The notes beneath the pieces are model-generated. The model searched no databases, was not told where the DNA came from, and worked only from the letters and a program-made list of their open reading frames with translations. A stretch of DNA of 15,991 nucleotides from NCBI GenBank assembly GCA_030654205.1, contig JAURXW010000183.1:1-15991 (forward strand), read 5' to 3'. Each line of letters starts with the position of its first letter. The stretch's first letter is position 1. Source of the stretch: Bacteriovorax sp. (GTDB lineage: Bacteria; Bdellovibrionota; Bacteriovoracia; Bacteriovoracales; Bacteriovoracaceae). Positions 6,252 through 14,279 of this stretch are shown piece after piece. The position numbers and the translations under genes were made by a program.

Positions 6252-6671
6252 ATGGAACAAACAATACAAGCTACACAATTAAACCAACAAAAATGTTACC
6301 GCTTTCAAATTATCAAAGCCCAAAGAAACAATGAGGGGAAGTTAGCAAGAACAAAAAATGTAGGGATGGCATATTTAATGGAAGGTCAGGAAACTTACAC
6401 TGTAAGACTGTGGACATTCGTGAACGATAAATTCTTTATGGTCATGAATAGATATGACTCTTCAAAATTTATGCTTATGAGCCGAGAGTTGAACAAAAAT
6501 CAGCAATCAAGAAATAAATATTTCTGGAATATCATTGGAAGTGGCAAGGCACTGTCATCACAAAATGTTATTGAATTAAATTTTGATCTACTTCCTGAAC
6601 CAATTTATTTAAGTATGTTTCCTGAAGAACGAACTGGCCCAGTCGTTTTGCCAAACGTAGATGGATTTTAG
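6252..6671 (+). CDS. Protein of unknown function, 139 aa, in T4SS operon
   Basis: The start is supported by GGGAAGGAATTAAC before ATG. The protein has no signal peptide or membrane segment, so it should be cytoplasmic. The sequence looks beta-rich with alternating hydrophobic residues (for example VRLWTFVNDKFFMVMNRYD at about 51-69), and the C-terminal third contains a short acidic/proline stretch (LLPEPIYLSMFPEE). I recognise no family or catalytic motif. It lies between the zinc-ribbon gene and the large lipoprotein, all in one direction, so it is probably an accessory of the transfer system. Role unknown. Confidence 0.75.
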   Translation: MEQTIQATQLNQQKCYRFQIIKAQRNNEGKLARTKNVGMAYLMEGQETYTVRLWTFVNDKFFMVMNRYDSSKFMLMSRELNKNQQSRNKYFWNIIGSGKALSSQNVIELNFDLLPEPIYLSMFPEERTGPVVLPNVDGF

Positions 6672-6707
6672 AAATACCAATTTATTTAATAATCAGAGGA
6701 GAAAATT

Positions 6708-8630
6708 ATGAAGTTAAAATTATTTACAACATGGGCACTGCTTTGTCTGGCTTTGACAACTTTTGTTTCATGCTCGTTTAAAAGTAATGAAAAATTAAAT
6801 CCACAAGTCATAACGGGAATCAATGAACTCAAAATTGATCCTAACGGCGACAGTGATGGTGACGGCGTAAAAGATGGAGAAGAAGTCGCTTTAGGGCGCA
6901 ATCCTTTCGTTGCGGAACTTCCTGATTTAAAAGTTAGATTTCTTCAAAATTACAACATTGAAGTTTTTTATCATCAGAAAAACACTGATCCCATAAAAGA
7001 TCAAAAGTCATTCGTGATTGATACAGTTGTCAAAGACACCAACCCCGATTTTAAATTTCGGGTGGGTAATGTCTTTGCTCGTAATCATGCTTTAAAAACT
7101 GCCGCCAGTTTCGGACGATTTTCGTCTCATACTCAAGGAGTGTTTGAAGAACATGACCTGTCTTGGGTAAGTTATCCAGAGATTGATCCTAAGTTCTTTC
7201 ACGTCGAGGCCATTAAGTATCGAGATATTTTCAATGATCAGAATGTAATAGATGATATTAAGATCACGCTGTCAAACCAAGCAAAATTAAATGAGTCAGC
7301 ATTTTTTAAGGAGATAAAGAATCTAAAACTTAACTTCTACTTCTTAAATCATGAGACTGAAAACCATGAAGTGCTTGCCTCTACTAATATCGACCGACAT
7401 TTTCAAAGCGGAGTCTATGAATCATTTGATGTGGTAATTGATCATGCGCCCGTAGGGCTTTTGAAAGAGAGTTTCTTTAAGCGTGGCGAGTTTATTATTT
7501 CGGAAGTTGAAGATTTTGAAATTCCGTCGATGACCACAAATTATAAAACACTTCTTGCATCCATTAAGGCCAAGTCCGTTCCTGTTTTGTACGAAACGCC
7601 ATTAGAAGAAAAGATTTATTATGTGGCAACCAATCGTAACGTTTCGTTTCAAAATATTTTAAAGGCCGTCTTTGATAAAAATTATCAGGTGAAGGAGGAC
7701 GCACTTTTAAAGATAGGCCAGTTTGAAAACAATCTTACAAGTTTTACTCATCTAAAAGAAGTGAAGGATAAAGACAAGCTTGGTAAATGGTTTGTGATGA
7801 CCAATGAATTCAAAGAAAATTTCTTAGATCATGGCTATACTCCATCTGACAGAATCATTTTAAGTTATATAACCGGAAGTGATCTTTCAGAGCAGACCCA
7901 AGAAAGTATTTATTCTTATGTTCCTAAAATTGACGGAAATAAATCGGAATCAATTTTGCCGCTGGGTAATATTACTCCTAATTCAAAAGTTGAATTTACT
8001 TTACACCCAATTAACCGTTTCGGGCGAACTGTCACTAAACAGCAGGAGGTTTTCAATCGTCCAGGTGGTAGCTGTGGGAAAAACTGCATTCAGTTAGCGA
8101 TGAATTGCACTTGGGATGTAAATGTCTTCAAAGATTATAACGAAGGGTTTTTATTTTCCCCCGATCTTCTTGGAGAAGGAGAAAAACTCGATCTGATTAT
8201 CAATGGTGAAACCTATCGATTAGTTGATCTTTTAAAAGAAAAAAAGATTCTCCTGTCAAAAACCGATGTCGGAGTTCATGTCACTATCAATAATATTTCA
8301 GCAATAAAAGAAATAAATGACGTGGATGAGAACACTCTTTCATTAAAAGTGCGATCTTTTGCCGGAAGTAATTTTTTTGGAGTCAAGCTTGTTGACGTGG
8401 GAGGCATTTGGCAAGGATTTGGTGGATGCCCGTTTAATACTCCTGCGGTTGCAGAAAAGTATCAAACTCAATTATCTAATGAAACAAGAAATCTTGATGA
8501 GATTTTAGGTTGGATTAATCAGGCACATCAACGTGGATGGCCTTATCCGATAACCAACGTCGCATCAGGGTCTTATTATCAAGAAATTTCAATTGGCTTG
8601 AGCAGTTCGATTGAAAACTATTACAACTAA
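6708..8630 (+). CDS. Large lipoprotein with TSP3-like calcium-binding motif
   Basis: The N-terminus is a lipoprotein signal: positive start, hydrophobic core, then TTFVSC with the lipid-carrying Cys at 22, predicting a membrane-anchored envelope protein. Soon after, residues 44-67 contain DPNGDSDGDGVKDGEE followed by ALGRNPF, the acidic calcium loop of thrombospondin type 3 repeats, which is common near the base of bacterial surface proteins. The remaining 570 residues are mixed alpha/beta with no family I know; four cysteines (456, 460, 467 and 574) could form disulfides. GAGGAGAAAATT before ATG gives a strong start. Nine bases separate its stop from the pilin gene, whose Shine-Dalgarno overlaps this stop. 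It may be a surface or adhesin part of the secretion machine, or an outer-membrane scaffold; this is inference from position. Confidence 0.85.
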   Translation: MKLKLFTTWALLCLALTTFVSCSFKSNEKLNPQVITGINELKIDPNGDSDGDGVKDGEEVALGRNPFVAELPDLKVRFLQNYNIEVFYHQKNTDPIKDQKSFVIDTVVKDTNPDFKFRVGNVFARNHALKTAASFGRFSSHTQGVFEEHDLSWVSYPEIDPKFFHVEAIKYRDIFNDQNVIDDIKITLSNQAKLNESAFFKEIKNLKLNFYFLNHETENHEVLASTNIDRHFQSGVYESFDVVIDHAPVGLLKESFFKRGEFIISEVEDFEIPSMTTNYKTLLASIKAKSVPVLYETPLEEKIYYVATNRNVSFQNILKAVFDKNYQVKEDALLKIGQFENNLTSFTHLKEVKDKDKLGKWFVMTNEFKENFLDHGYTPSDRIILSYITGSDLSEQTQESIYSYVPKIDGNKSESILPLGNITPNSKVEFTLHPINRFGRTVTKQQEVFNRPGGSCGKNCIQLAMNCTWDVNVFKDYNEGFLFSPDLLGEGEKLDLIINGETYRLVDLLKEKKILLSKTDVGVHVTINNISAIKEINDVDENTLSLKVRSFAGSNFFGVKLVDVGGIWQGFGGCPFNTPAVAEKYQTQLSNETRNLDEILGWINQAHQRGWPYPITNVASGSYYQEISIGLSSSIENYYN

Positions 8631-8639
8631 GGGAGATTT

Positions 8640-8945
8640 ATGAATTTAAAAAACTTAAAAAAGATAATCACGCTTCCAATCAAATACGGGTTTTATATTA
8701 TTCCCTATTTGCTAATGAGCAATCCGGCAGTTGCTCGTGATTTAGAATCCATAGCCACCAATCTTTCAACGAAGACGGGAAATCTTGCCAATTTATTAGT
8801 GCCTTTGGGATTTGCGATTTCGGCCATATTTATGATTGTGGGACATCCGAGAGGAGCACAGTTTATGTCAACCACTCTAATGGCCGCACTTATATCACTT
8901 GGTGGAAGTTCAGTCTTTAATTGGCTCAAAAATGTGGTGGGATAA
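8640..8945 (+). CDS. virB2: VirB2/TrbC-like pilin
   Basis: A 101-aa protein with the build of VirB2-family pilins: a long basic signal peptide ending in NPAVA (cleavage near residue 32), then about 69 mature residues with two hydrophobic helices (about 49-68 and 78-95) joined by a short charged loop GHPRGAQF. VirB2 subunits are inserted in the inner membrane and assembled into the conjugative pilus. It sits directly before virB3 and virB4, exactly as in VirB operons. AAGGGAGATTT before ATG supports the start, and its stop TAA touches the ATG of the next gene. Pilin sequences diverge greatly, so the call rests on architecture and position. Confidence 0.78.
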   Translation: MNLKNLKKIITLPIKYGFYIIPYLLMSNPAVARDLESIATNLSTKTGNLANLLVPLGFAISAIFMIVGHPRGAQFMSTTLMAALISLGGSSVFNWLKNVVG

Positions 8946-9221
8946 ATGGAAAATTTAATAGCAACTTACCCAAGCTTTTTGAAAAACGAACCTCTTATCT
9001 GGGGTGTGAGCGTTTCAGATTTATTTCGCTTAAGCTTCGTGATGGTCGTCATGCAAATATTAGGTGCGAGTCAGTTAGTAATTTTAGGTGCAACTATTCT
9101 TTTTTATCTTGGATTAATATCGGCGAGGAGTTTTTTTCCTCGCCGTTATTTTGAATTTCAACTGAAAAGAAAAAAATTAATTAAATGGAGTGTAATCAAT
9201 GAAAAAATCAAAAGTATATAA
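8946..9221 (+). CDS. virB3: VirB3/TraL-like inner-membrane protein
   Basis: A 91-aa protein with a short N-terminal cytoplasmic stretch, a hydrophobic region at 27-60 wide enough for a hairpin of two helices, then a basic tail (FFPRRYFEFQLKRKKLIK), the usual form of VirB3/TraL proteins that work with the VirB4 ATPase at the inner membrane. Its ATG directly follows the TAA of the pilin gene, with GGTGGG upstream inside that gene. Its end overlaps the start of virB4 by 23 bases. The order pilin-VirB3-VirB4 is the strongest support; sequence similarity alone would be weak. Confidence 0.75.
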   Translation: MENLIATYPSFLKNEPLIWGVSVSDLFRLSFVMVVMQILGASQLVILGATILFYLGLISARSFFPRRYFEFQLKRKKLIKWSVINEKIKSI

Positions 9222-11127
9222 GCTCATCCCTACTGATGTGGAGCAAATGAGCATTGATGGCGTTTCAAATTTTCTAAACGATTTGAGAGTCAGTCTAAAT
9301 CAGTTATTGGTTAAGAAAGATGAAGTAGATTTTAAAAAGACTAATAAGATAACTGATCTTTTGGGATTCAGTCAGACTTCCACTTCCAACGACAATTACT
9401 TCTACAAATTTTATTCATTAGGTGAAGTCATTTATTTAGAAACAAACTTTGAAGAGGATTTGAGTTTTCCTAATATTCAGCTTGTTGCAATTCCAAACGC
9501 GGGTGTTGTCAATCAGCAAATTATTGATGACGACACGGCCAATTGCGATGCGATTTTGGGAGAAGATTTCGTAAATATTAACGGGAAGTATATCCGTTTG
9601 ATTAATCTTTATGAATTTTCTAAAAAACTTATGCCTTCGGCGCTCATGTATTATGGGGACTCCTGCGTCTTCTTTAGAAAGCTCGATCCCCTAATTTCAA
9701 AACGACGGGTAAACACTCAACGAAAACTGCATCACTCGAACCTTTATTCCAATATTAGAAATATTGAGAGTGAAGCTAGTTTTGTTGAAGCTGAGAAAAT
9801 TACTGAAGCGATGATGGAGGGTACAGAAAATCTGTTTGAAGTAGAAGCATGGTTTATTTTAAAGGCTGATACACAAATTGAGCTGAACCAAAAGACTAAA
9901 GAACTTGTAGGATTTCTAAAACAAGCAGAATTTACTCCATACATAGAAGCGGAAGGCCTTTATGAGCTTTTCCCGTCGATCTTGTTTGGAATGCCCCCTA
10001 AGTTTAAGCGATCTCATCAAACTCCAAGCACCTTTCTGGTGAATATGCTTCCATTGAAACACGACGTTATTCATCAGGAAGGAATTGAGTTTTTAAGTAG
10101 TCGAGGAAATCCGCTTTATTTTAATCTGTTTGATGAATCTGCATTAAATTTTAATGTGCTGATCTCTGGTCAATCAGGGGCTGGAAAGTCCATGATTGCC
10201 CAGAAAATATTAGTTGATGAACTTGCAAGTGACGCCTCGGCGGTAGTGCTTGATCTGGGAAATTCATTTAAAAAAACGGCCCAATATTACGGCGGTGAAA
10301 GCTTAAGTCTTTCATTTAATCCTCTGCAATTTAAGTCTCCTCATTATTTGAAAGAACTCATTATTAGTGTAATTCCGGCTGAGGAGTTAAGTGCCAAAAT
10401 GGAAGGTAAAATCTTTTCACTCATTCAAGAAAATCTTGAGTCAGTTGCAACATTTAAGGATTTAATTCTAAAAATATCGGCACAGATACCAGACTTTGAA
10501 TTGTATTTTTCAGAGTTATGGGATTATTTCGATAGTGTTGAGCGAAATTTATCTAAATTCACTTACGTTGATACGAGCTTATATCCAGACAAAATCAAGG
10601 CACCACTTATTATCTTTTTAATAGAGGCCTTTAAAGCGCTTTCCGGCAAAAGAATATTTGTCTTTGACGAGGTTTGGGATTTTTTATCCAACAATGCTGA
10701 ATATATCGCCGAATGTTTTAGAACTTTTAGAAAATCAGGCGCCAGCGCCATTGCAATTTCTCAGGGACTCGATGATTTTAGTGCCACTGAGATGGGTAAA
10801 GTCATCGCCAAGCTTTCGACAACTAAAATTCTCTTTCAGCAAAGTGCTGAAGAATCTAGCGAGCTTGATAGCTTTGATCTTGAAAAAATCAAAGCCCTAT
10901 CAACTAAAAGAAAAGTCTACTCGGAGTTTTATATAAAAACGGAACTTCATAGAAAGTCTGCTCGTTTTTATCCAGAACCTTTGGAGTATGAACTATTCAC
11001 CAGCTATCACAAAGATCGAGAATTGTTTGATCGCTTTTATGCTCATTATGCTGATTTCTTTCCCTTCTTTGACATTGTCGATCGTTATGTAGATTTTAAA
11101 TATTTTAATGGAGGCATCTGTGCGTAA
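9199..11127 (+). CDS. virB4: VirB4/TraC-like T4SS ATPase
   Basis: VirB4 ATPases energise pilus assembly and substrate transfer at the inner membrane. The nucleotide-binding motifs are clear: Walker A GQSGAGKS at 324-331 within LISGQSGAGKSMIAQKIL, and Walker B IFVFDEVW at 486-493 with Asp490-Glu491. Further downstream FRTFRKSGASAIAISQGLDDF matches the conserved region of the family after Walker B, and FDLEKIKALSTKRKVYSEFYI the C-terminal part. The N-terminal half fits the CagE/TrbE/VirB domain. At 642 aa it is shorter than many VirB4 or TraC proteins (about 790-875), mainly N-terminal to Walker A. The start has GGAG about nine bases upstream and overlaps virB3; its end overlaps the next gene. 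Confidence 0.96.
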   Translation: MKKSKVYKLIPTDVEQMSIDGVSNFLNDLRVSLNQLLVKKDEVDFKKTNKITDLLGFSQTSTSNDNYFYKFYSLGEVIYLETNFEEDLSFPNIQLVAIPNAGVVNQQIIDDDTANCDAILGEDFVNINGKYIRLINLYEFSKKLMPSALMYYGDSCVFFRKLDPLISKRRVNTQRKLHHSNLYSNIRNIESEASFVEAEKITEAMMEGTENLFEVEAWFILKADTQIELNQKTKELVGFLKQAEFTPYIEAEGLYELFPSILFGMPPKFKRSHQTPSTFLVNMLPLKHDVIHQEGIEFLSSRGNPLYFNLFDESALNFNVLISGQSGAGKSMIAQKILVDELASDASAVVLDLGNSFKKTAQYYGGESLSLSFNPLQFKSPHYLKELIISVIPAEELSAKMEGKIFSLIQENLESVATFKDLILKISAQIPDFELYFSELWDYFDSVERNLSKFTYVDTSLYPDKIKAPLIIFLIEAFKALSGKRIFVFDEVWDFLSNNAEYIAECFRTFRKSGASAIAISQGLDDFSATEMGKVIAKLSTTKILFQQSAEESSELDSFDLEKIKALSTKRKVYSEFYIKTELHRKSARFYPEPLEYELFTSYHKDRELFDRFYAHYADFFPFFDIVDRYVDFKYFNGGICA

Positions 11128-11842
11128 TTTATTATTTTTAGTTTATATAACTTCTTCTTTCGCTCTTACAGGACTTGTATTGGCAAACATGCAGAAGGCC
11201 CATGCATCAACAATATTTGTTCCTGATAGCGACACAGCTTTGCTTTTTAATTTAGTAACAAATACTGCGTCCCAGTTAAATGAATTAGAAAAACTGGTCA
11301 GTAATGCAGAAAAGTACACCGGGTTAATGGAGAAATATAATCAGATTGCTCGCGATCAGTATTTTAGGGCCGAGAGAATTAATTATATTGCTCAAAACTA
11401 TGTTGAACTATCCAAACGTGATCCAAAAGATTTGGAAGGATTAAATTCGGCGATTAGGGCCTTAAAAAGTGAAACGGAATCATTAAAGGCCATGATCAGT
11501 GAATATCGAAGTGATGAGGCCAGAAATGAAGTAGCGGAAAATGTTATTGGTGAAAAAATCCGAAGTTCAAATCAAGAGCTAGGATTTGCCAACAATCAAG
11601 TGATTCGCTCCGGTGAAGTCCATTCGACCAACGAGGCACAGAAAATGATGGCCCAAAATACGGCGCTTTCCTATAAGGCACAGGTTGAAGGCAATCAGAT
11701 GAATGCCGTAATCGCAGAAAAGCTTACAGAGCAAAATAAGCTTTTAAATCGCGAACTAAAAGATGAAGCGATAAAAAAAGATGAACGCGATCAGTATTAT
11801 CAAATTCCTTCAATTAAACGATCTGGAAGGAATAGCTTATGA
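11120..11842 (+). CDS. VirB5/TrbJ-like exported coiled-coil protein
   Basis: I place the start at GTG 11120, five bases after a perfect TGGAGG. The in-frame ATG at 11108 overlaps that Shine-Dalgarno itself and has none of its own. From GTG the product is 240 aa with a signal peptide ending KAHA (cleavage near residue 29). The mature protein is almost entirely helical, with heptad-like stretches (for example LNELEKLVSNAEKYTGLMEK) and long Gln/Asn/Glu-rich segments. Short exported helical proteins between VirB4 and VirB6 are VirB5/TrbJ counterparts: minor pilus-tip or periplasmic components. It overlaps virB4 by eight bases and virB6 by ATGA. Sequence similarity is not decisive; position and architecture are. 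Confidence 0.7.
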   Translation: MRNLLFLVYITSSFALTGLVLANMQKAHASTIFVPDSDTALLFNLVTNTASQLNELEKLVSNAEKYTGLMEKYNQIARDQYFRAERINYIAQNYVELSKRDPKDLEGLNSAIRALKSETESLKAMISEYRSDEARNEVAENVIGEKIRSSNQELGFANNQVIRSGEVHSTNEAQKMMAQNTALSYKAQVEGNQMNAVIAEKLTEQNKLLNRELKDEAIKKDERDQYYQIPSIKRSGRNSL

Positions 11843-13323
11843 TTGGCTCATCAATGCTCAAAGATTTGTTGTTGGTCACTAATCCTCAAGTTTTAGGGCT
11901 TAGTAATTATTTAAATCAGTCGGCACTTTTATTTTTGCTTCCAGCTTTTTATATCGGAATGATTGTCGAGTATTTCACTAACTTCGATTTCAAGAGTGTA
12001 GCTAAGAGATCAGTAATTGCTTTTCTTGCTATTAAGCTTTTAGTGCCAATTCATATAGAGGCCGTAGATACTAGCTTGAAAGTGAGTTCTGAACTTTTGG
12101 GGCGCTATTCTCCGCAAAACAAATTTTTAATGGCCTATCAAAATGCCAAGGGCGAAATTATTGACGGAGTAAAGCCTGGAATATGGAGTAGACTCACCAA
12201 CATTGTAAAAATGGTGGTCACTGATCCCATTGTCATGATCATTTTTCTTTTATCTTATGTTGCCTTCTTTTTATTAACTCAGCTCTATAGTCTAACTTAT
12301 CATCTGACGATTGCCCTGTTTGGATTATGTGCGGTCTTAAGTATTCTCCCAATAACGTCCAAGAGTCTGACCGGGGCCGTGAAGACTAGTCTTTGGTGCA
12401 TCATTATGCCCTTTGTGGTAGCGATTGTTCTCGCTCTTATTGGCGATTCAGATGCATTTTTTAAAACTTATTCGGGTGGGATTGTTCAAAACCTTGAATC
12501 GTTAATTCAACTTCTAGTGATGACCATCATTTTGCTTCTGACTCCAATGATCACTTCAAAAATTATGAATGACAGTGGTGTCTCTGGTGTGGCCGAAAAC
12601 CTAGGTCAGATGGCCGCTATGTCAACAATGATTGGAGGTGCTTCAATTGCTTCTAAATTTATTGGGAGCAAATCTCAAATGATCGGCGGTGCGGTTCATA
12701 GCAGTACCACAAAACCACTGATGAATAAGATTAAAGGATCAGTCTCAAACAGGGCGAGCGAGATCAGTCAGACAAAAGGCATCGGGCCAACATTGAACAC
12801 TCTTACAAGTTCAAGCGGCACTGACAAATTGAAAAGCGGATTAACGGATTTTAAAGATGGAATGAAAAAAACTTCATTCTCAGAAAAGGTTGTGCTTGGT
12901 GCTGATGCCGTGATGAACAGGAAAGAAAATTCATTGGCAAAAATGGGAAGAGTTCAAGAGGCCCAAAACTTGAAGCAATATCAAGATAAAAAAATGTCTG
13001 ACGTTAAAAGCTATACGGCACAAGCTACTCCATTTGCCAATCGTTCGGTTTTACCTCTCGGTGATTATAAGAAAGAAGCGAGAGAATATCTGGCCCAAAG
13101 AAATATTCAGCGTAATACGCAGGCGAAGATGAAGCGCCAAATTCCCGAAGCGAGAAGCTTTTTAAAGAATCGGACACCGCACGTTTTAAATCCAATTCCA
13201 CAGCATCACGATAAAAATGGTGAGCTTGTATTGGAGAGAAAGAAAATGAAACCACGGGAAAAAGTAGTATCTAAAAGACCGTTTATGCAAAGACCAAATT
13301 TAAAACCCAGTTTAGGAGTATAA
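11839..13323 (+). CDS. virB6: VirB6/TrbL-like polytopic membrane protein
   Basis: The 494-aa protein has an N-terminal membrane half and a long soluble tail. Hydrophobic segments appear at about 29-46, 56-72, 130-171 (two helices), 185-202 and 220-241, giving about six helices. Residues 245-290 are rich in Gly, Ala and Ser, and about 290-494 form a basic, polar tail. VirB6/TrbL proteins form the inner-membrane part of the channel and often carry such extended soluble C-termini. It starts in the stop of the preceding gene (ATGA, 11839-11842) with GGAAGGAATAGCTT upstream. Placement after VirB5 and before VirB8/9/10 agrees with the VirB order. Identity is by topology and context. Confidence 0.8.
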   Translation: MIGSSMLKDLLLVTNPQVLGLSNYLNQSALLFLLPAFYIGMIVEYFTNFDFKSVAKRSVIAFLAIKLLVPIHIEAVDTSLKVSSELLGRYSPQNKFLMAYQNAKGEIIDGVKPGIWSRLTNIVKMVVTDPIVMIIFLLSYVAFFLLTQLYSLTYHLTIALFGLCAVLSILPITSKSLTGAVKTSLWCIIMPFVVAIVLALIGDSDAFFKTYSGGIVQNLESLIQLLVMTIILLLTPMITSKIMNDSGVSGVAENLGQMAAMSTMIGGASIASKFIGSKSQMIGGAVHSSTTKPLMNKIKGSVSNRASEISQTKGIGPTLNTLTSSSGTDKLKSGLTDFKDGMKKTSFSEKVVLGADAVMNRKENSLAKMGRVQEAQNLKQYQDKKMSDVKSYTAQATPFANRSVLPLGDYKKEAREYLAQRNIQRNTQAKMKRQIPEARSFLKNRTPHVLNPIPQHHDKNGELVLERKKMKPREKVVSKRPFMQRPNLKPSLGV

Positions 13324-13332
13324 GGAGGCCAT

Positions 13333-13797
13333 ATGGGAGGAATACAATTATTTAAGGATAAAATTAAAGATGAACAAATAAGCTTACTTTTAAAGTTCAA
13401 TGTCCTGATCACTCTTATTGTCCTAGTAATGTCACTATTCAATGTCAGCAAGCAACTTTTTATAACAGAAGCAGAAGGGCTTACGTTTGACGCTTCCAAA
13501 AGAGATTTTTGTTCGCTTGTCACAAGTCAATTAATTGACAAGAAAATTTCAAAGAAAATCGTTACAGAAAGTCTTTTCGGTTTGGTGGCCGCTGATAATT
13601 ATAAAAATCTTTATTTTGATGGTGAAGAAACAATTTCTGCCATCTGGGCAAGTGACGAAACTTGCAAGGTTTTAGTGAAAACTAAAACGGGATTGCGCGC
13701 TTTTGATTATTTTTTCGATCAATCAAAAGATTTCAAATATTACTACAAGGTAAAAAAAATTACTGAGAATGAATTTTTTGAAAAGGAGAATAGTTAA
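13333..13797 (+). CDS. VirB8/TraE-like bitopic membrane protein (tentative)
   Basis: A 154-aa protein with about 19 charged cytoplasmic residues, one membrane helix (about 20-37) and a periplasmic domain of about 115 residues, with cysteines at 60 and 111 that could pair. This is the topology of VirB8/TraE, inner-membrane scaffold proteins with an NTF2-like periplasmic fold, and it stands in the VirB8 slot between VirB6 and VirB9. It is clearly shorter than typical VirB8 (about 230 aa) or TraE (about 190 aa), and I see no family signature motif, so the assignment depends on position and topology. TAAGGAGG before CCAT-ATG is an excellent Shine-Dalgarno. Its stop overlaps the next start (TAATG). 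Confidence 0.55.
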   Translation: MGGIQLFKDKIKDEQISLLLKFNVLITLIVLVMSLFNVSKQLFITEAEGLTFDASKRDFCSLVTSQLIDKKISKKIVTESLFGLVAADNYKNLYFDGEETISAIWASDETCKVLVKTKTGLRAFDYFFDQSKDFKYYYKVKKITENEFFEKENS

Positions 13798-14279
13798 TGA
13801 ATTTTTATATTTTAACAAAAAGCATGATCTATTTGTTTTTATGTATTTCGCATCCAACGACTTTGGTTTTTGACGAACCAGTCGAGTACGTCAGTGTCGG
13901 ACGCGAGGGCGATTTTGATCTACATAGGGCAAATAATAAAAAGATTGTCGTGGTAAGGCCACTAAAGCCTTTTGGTGAAACTGACATGATTGTGATCACT
14001 AAGGATCATCACTATCAGTTCAAACTCAAAGAAGTTCTAGCGAGTCAGAGGGCAGATCAGTCTCACTCTTTCATTAATATTTACGAGGGAGCTATTAACA
14101 GGAGTTTTGAAAAAAAGATTGAGACTGACACATACAAAATCCTGGAAGGTGAAACTTCATCATGGATTGTGAATAAATCTAAAAATCCCATCAATGTGAA
14201 TGGCGAAGAAGTTGTTCGAGATGGGTATTTCTCAAAAGGAAGCCCAATTCTTATTAACAACCAACGGGTATGGAATTAA
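13797..14279 (+). CDS. virB9: VirB9/TraK-like core-complex protein, N-terminal domain only
   Basis: After a short hydrophobic export segment (residues about 4-18) the sequence follows the VirB9 N-terminal domain: TTLVFDEPVEYVSVG, then VVVRPLKPFGETDMIVITKD and HHYQFKLKE, the strand pattern with the T-N/D-x-x-V-x-T-x-D motif of the family. VirB9 forms the outer-membrane core complex with VirB7 and VirB10. The protein is only 160 aa, whereas VirB9 is usually about 270-300, so the C-terminal domain that contacts VirB7 and the outer membrane seems absent or replaced. The gene is intact, with GGAG upstream and TAATG junctions on both sides, so the short length is not an obvious frameshift. Confidence 0.8.
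   Translation: MNFYILTKSMIYLFLCISHPTTLVFDEPVEYVSVGREGDFDLHRANNKKIVVVRPLKPFGETDMIVITKDHHYQFKLKEVLASQRADQSHSFINIYEGAINRSFEKKIETDTYKILEGETSSWIVNKSKNPINVNGEEVVRDGYFSKGSPILINNQRVWN

Noticed and set aside
6686..6901. Leftward frame at the start of the large lipoprotein gene
   Set aside because: Antisense shadow; serine/proline-rich translation comes from the complement of the acidic TSP3 loop.
8921..9154. Rightward frame overlapping the VirB2/VirB3 junction
   Set aside because: Out-of-frame shadow; virB3 in the neighbouring frame has the expected helices and linkage to virB4.
11108..11119. ATG start of the VirB5-like protein at 11108
   Set aside because: This ATG overlaps the TGGAGG that serves the GTG at 11120 and has no Shine-Dalgarno of its own.
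13025..13523. Leftward frames across the end of virB6 and start of the VirB8-like gene
   Set aside because: Antisense shadows; the forward genes have proper Shine-Dalgarno sequences and operon junctions.
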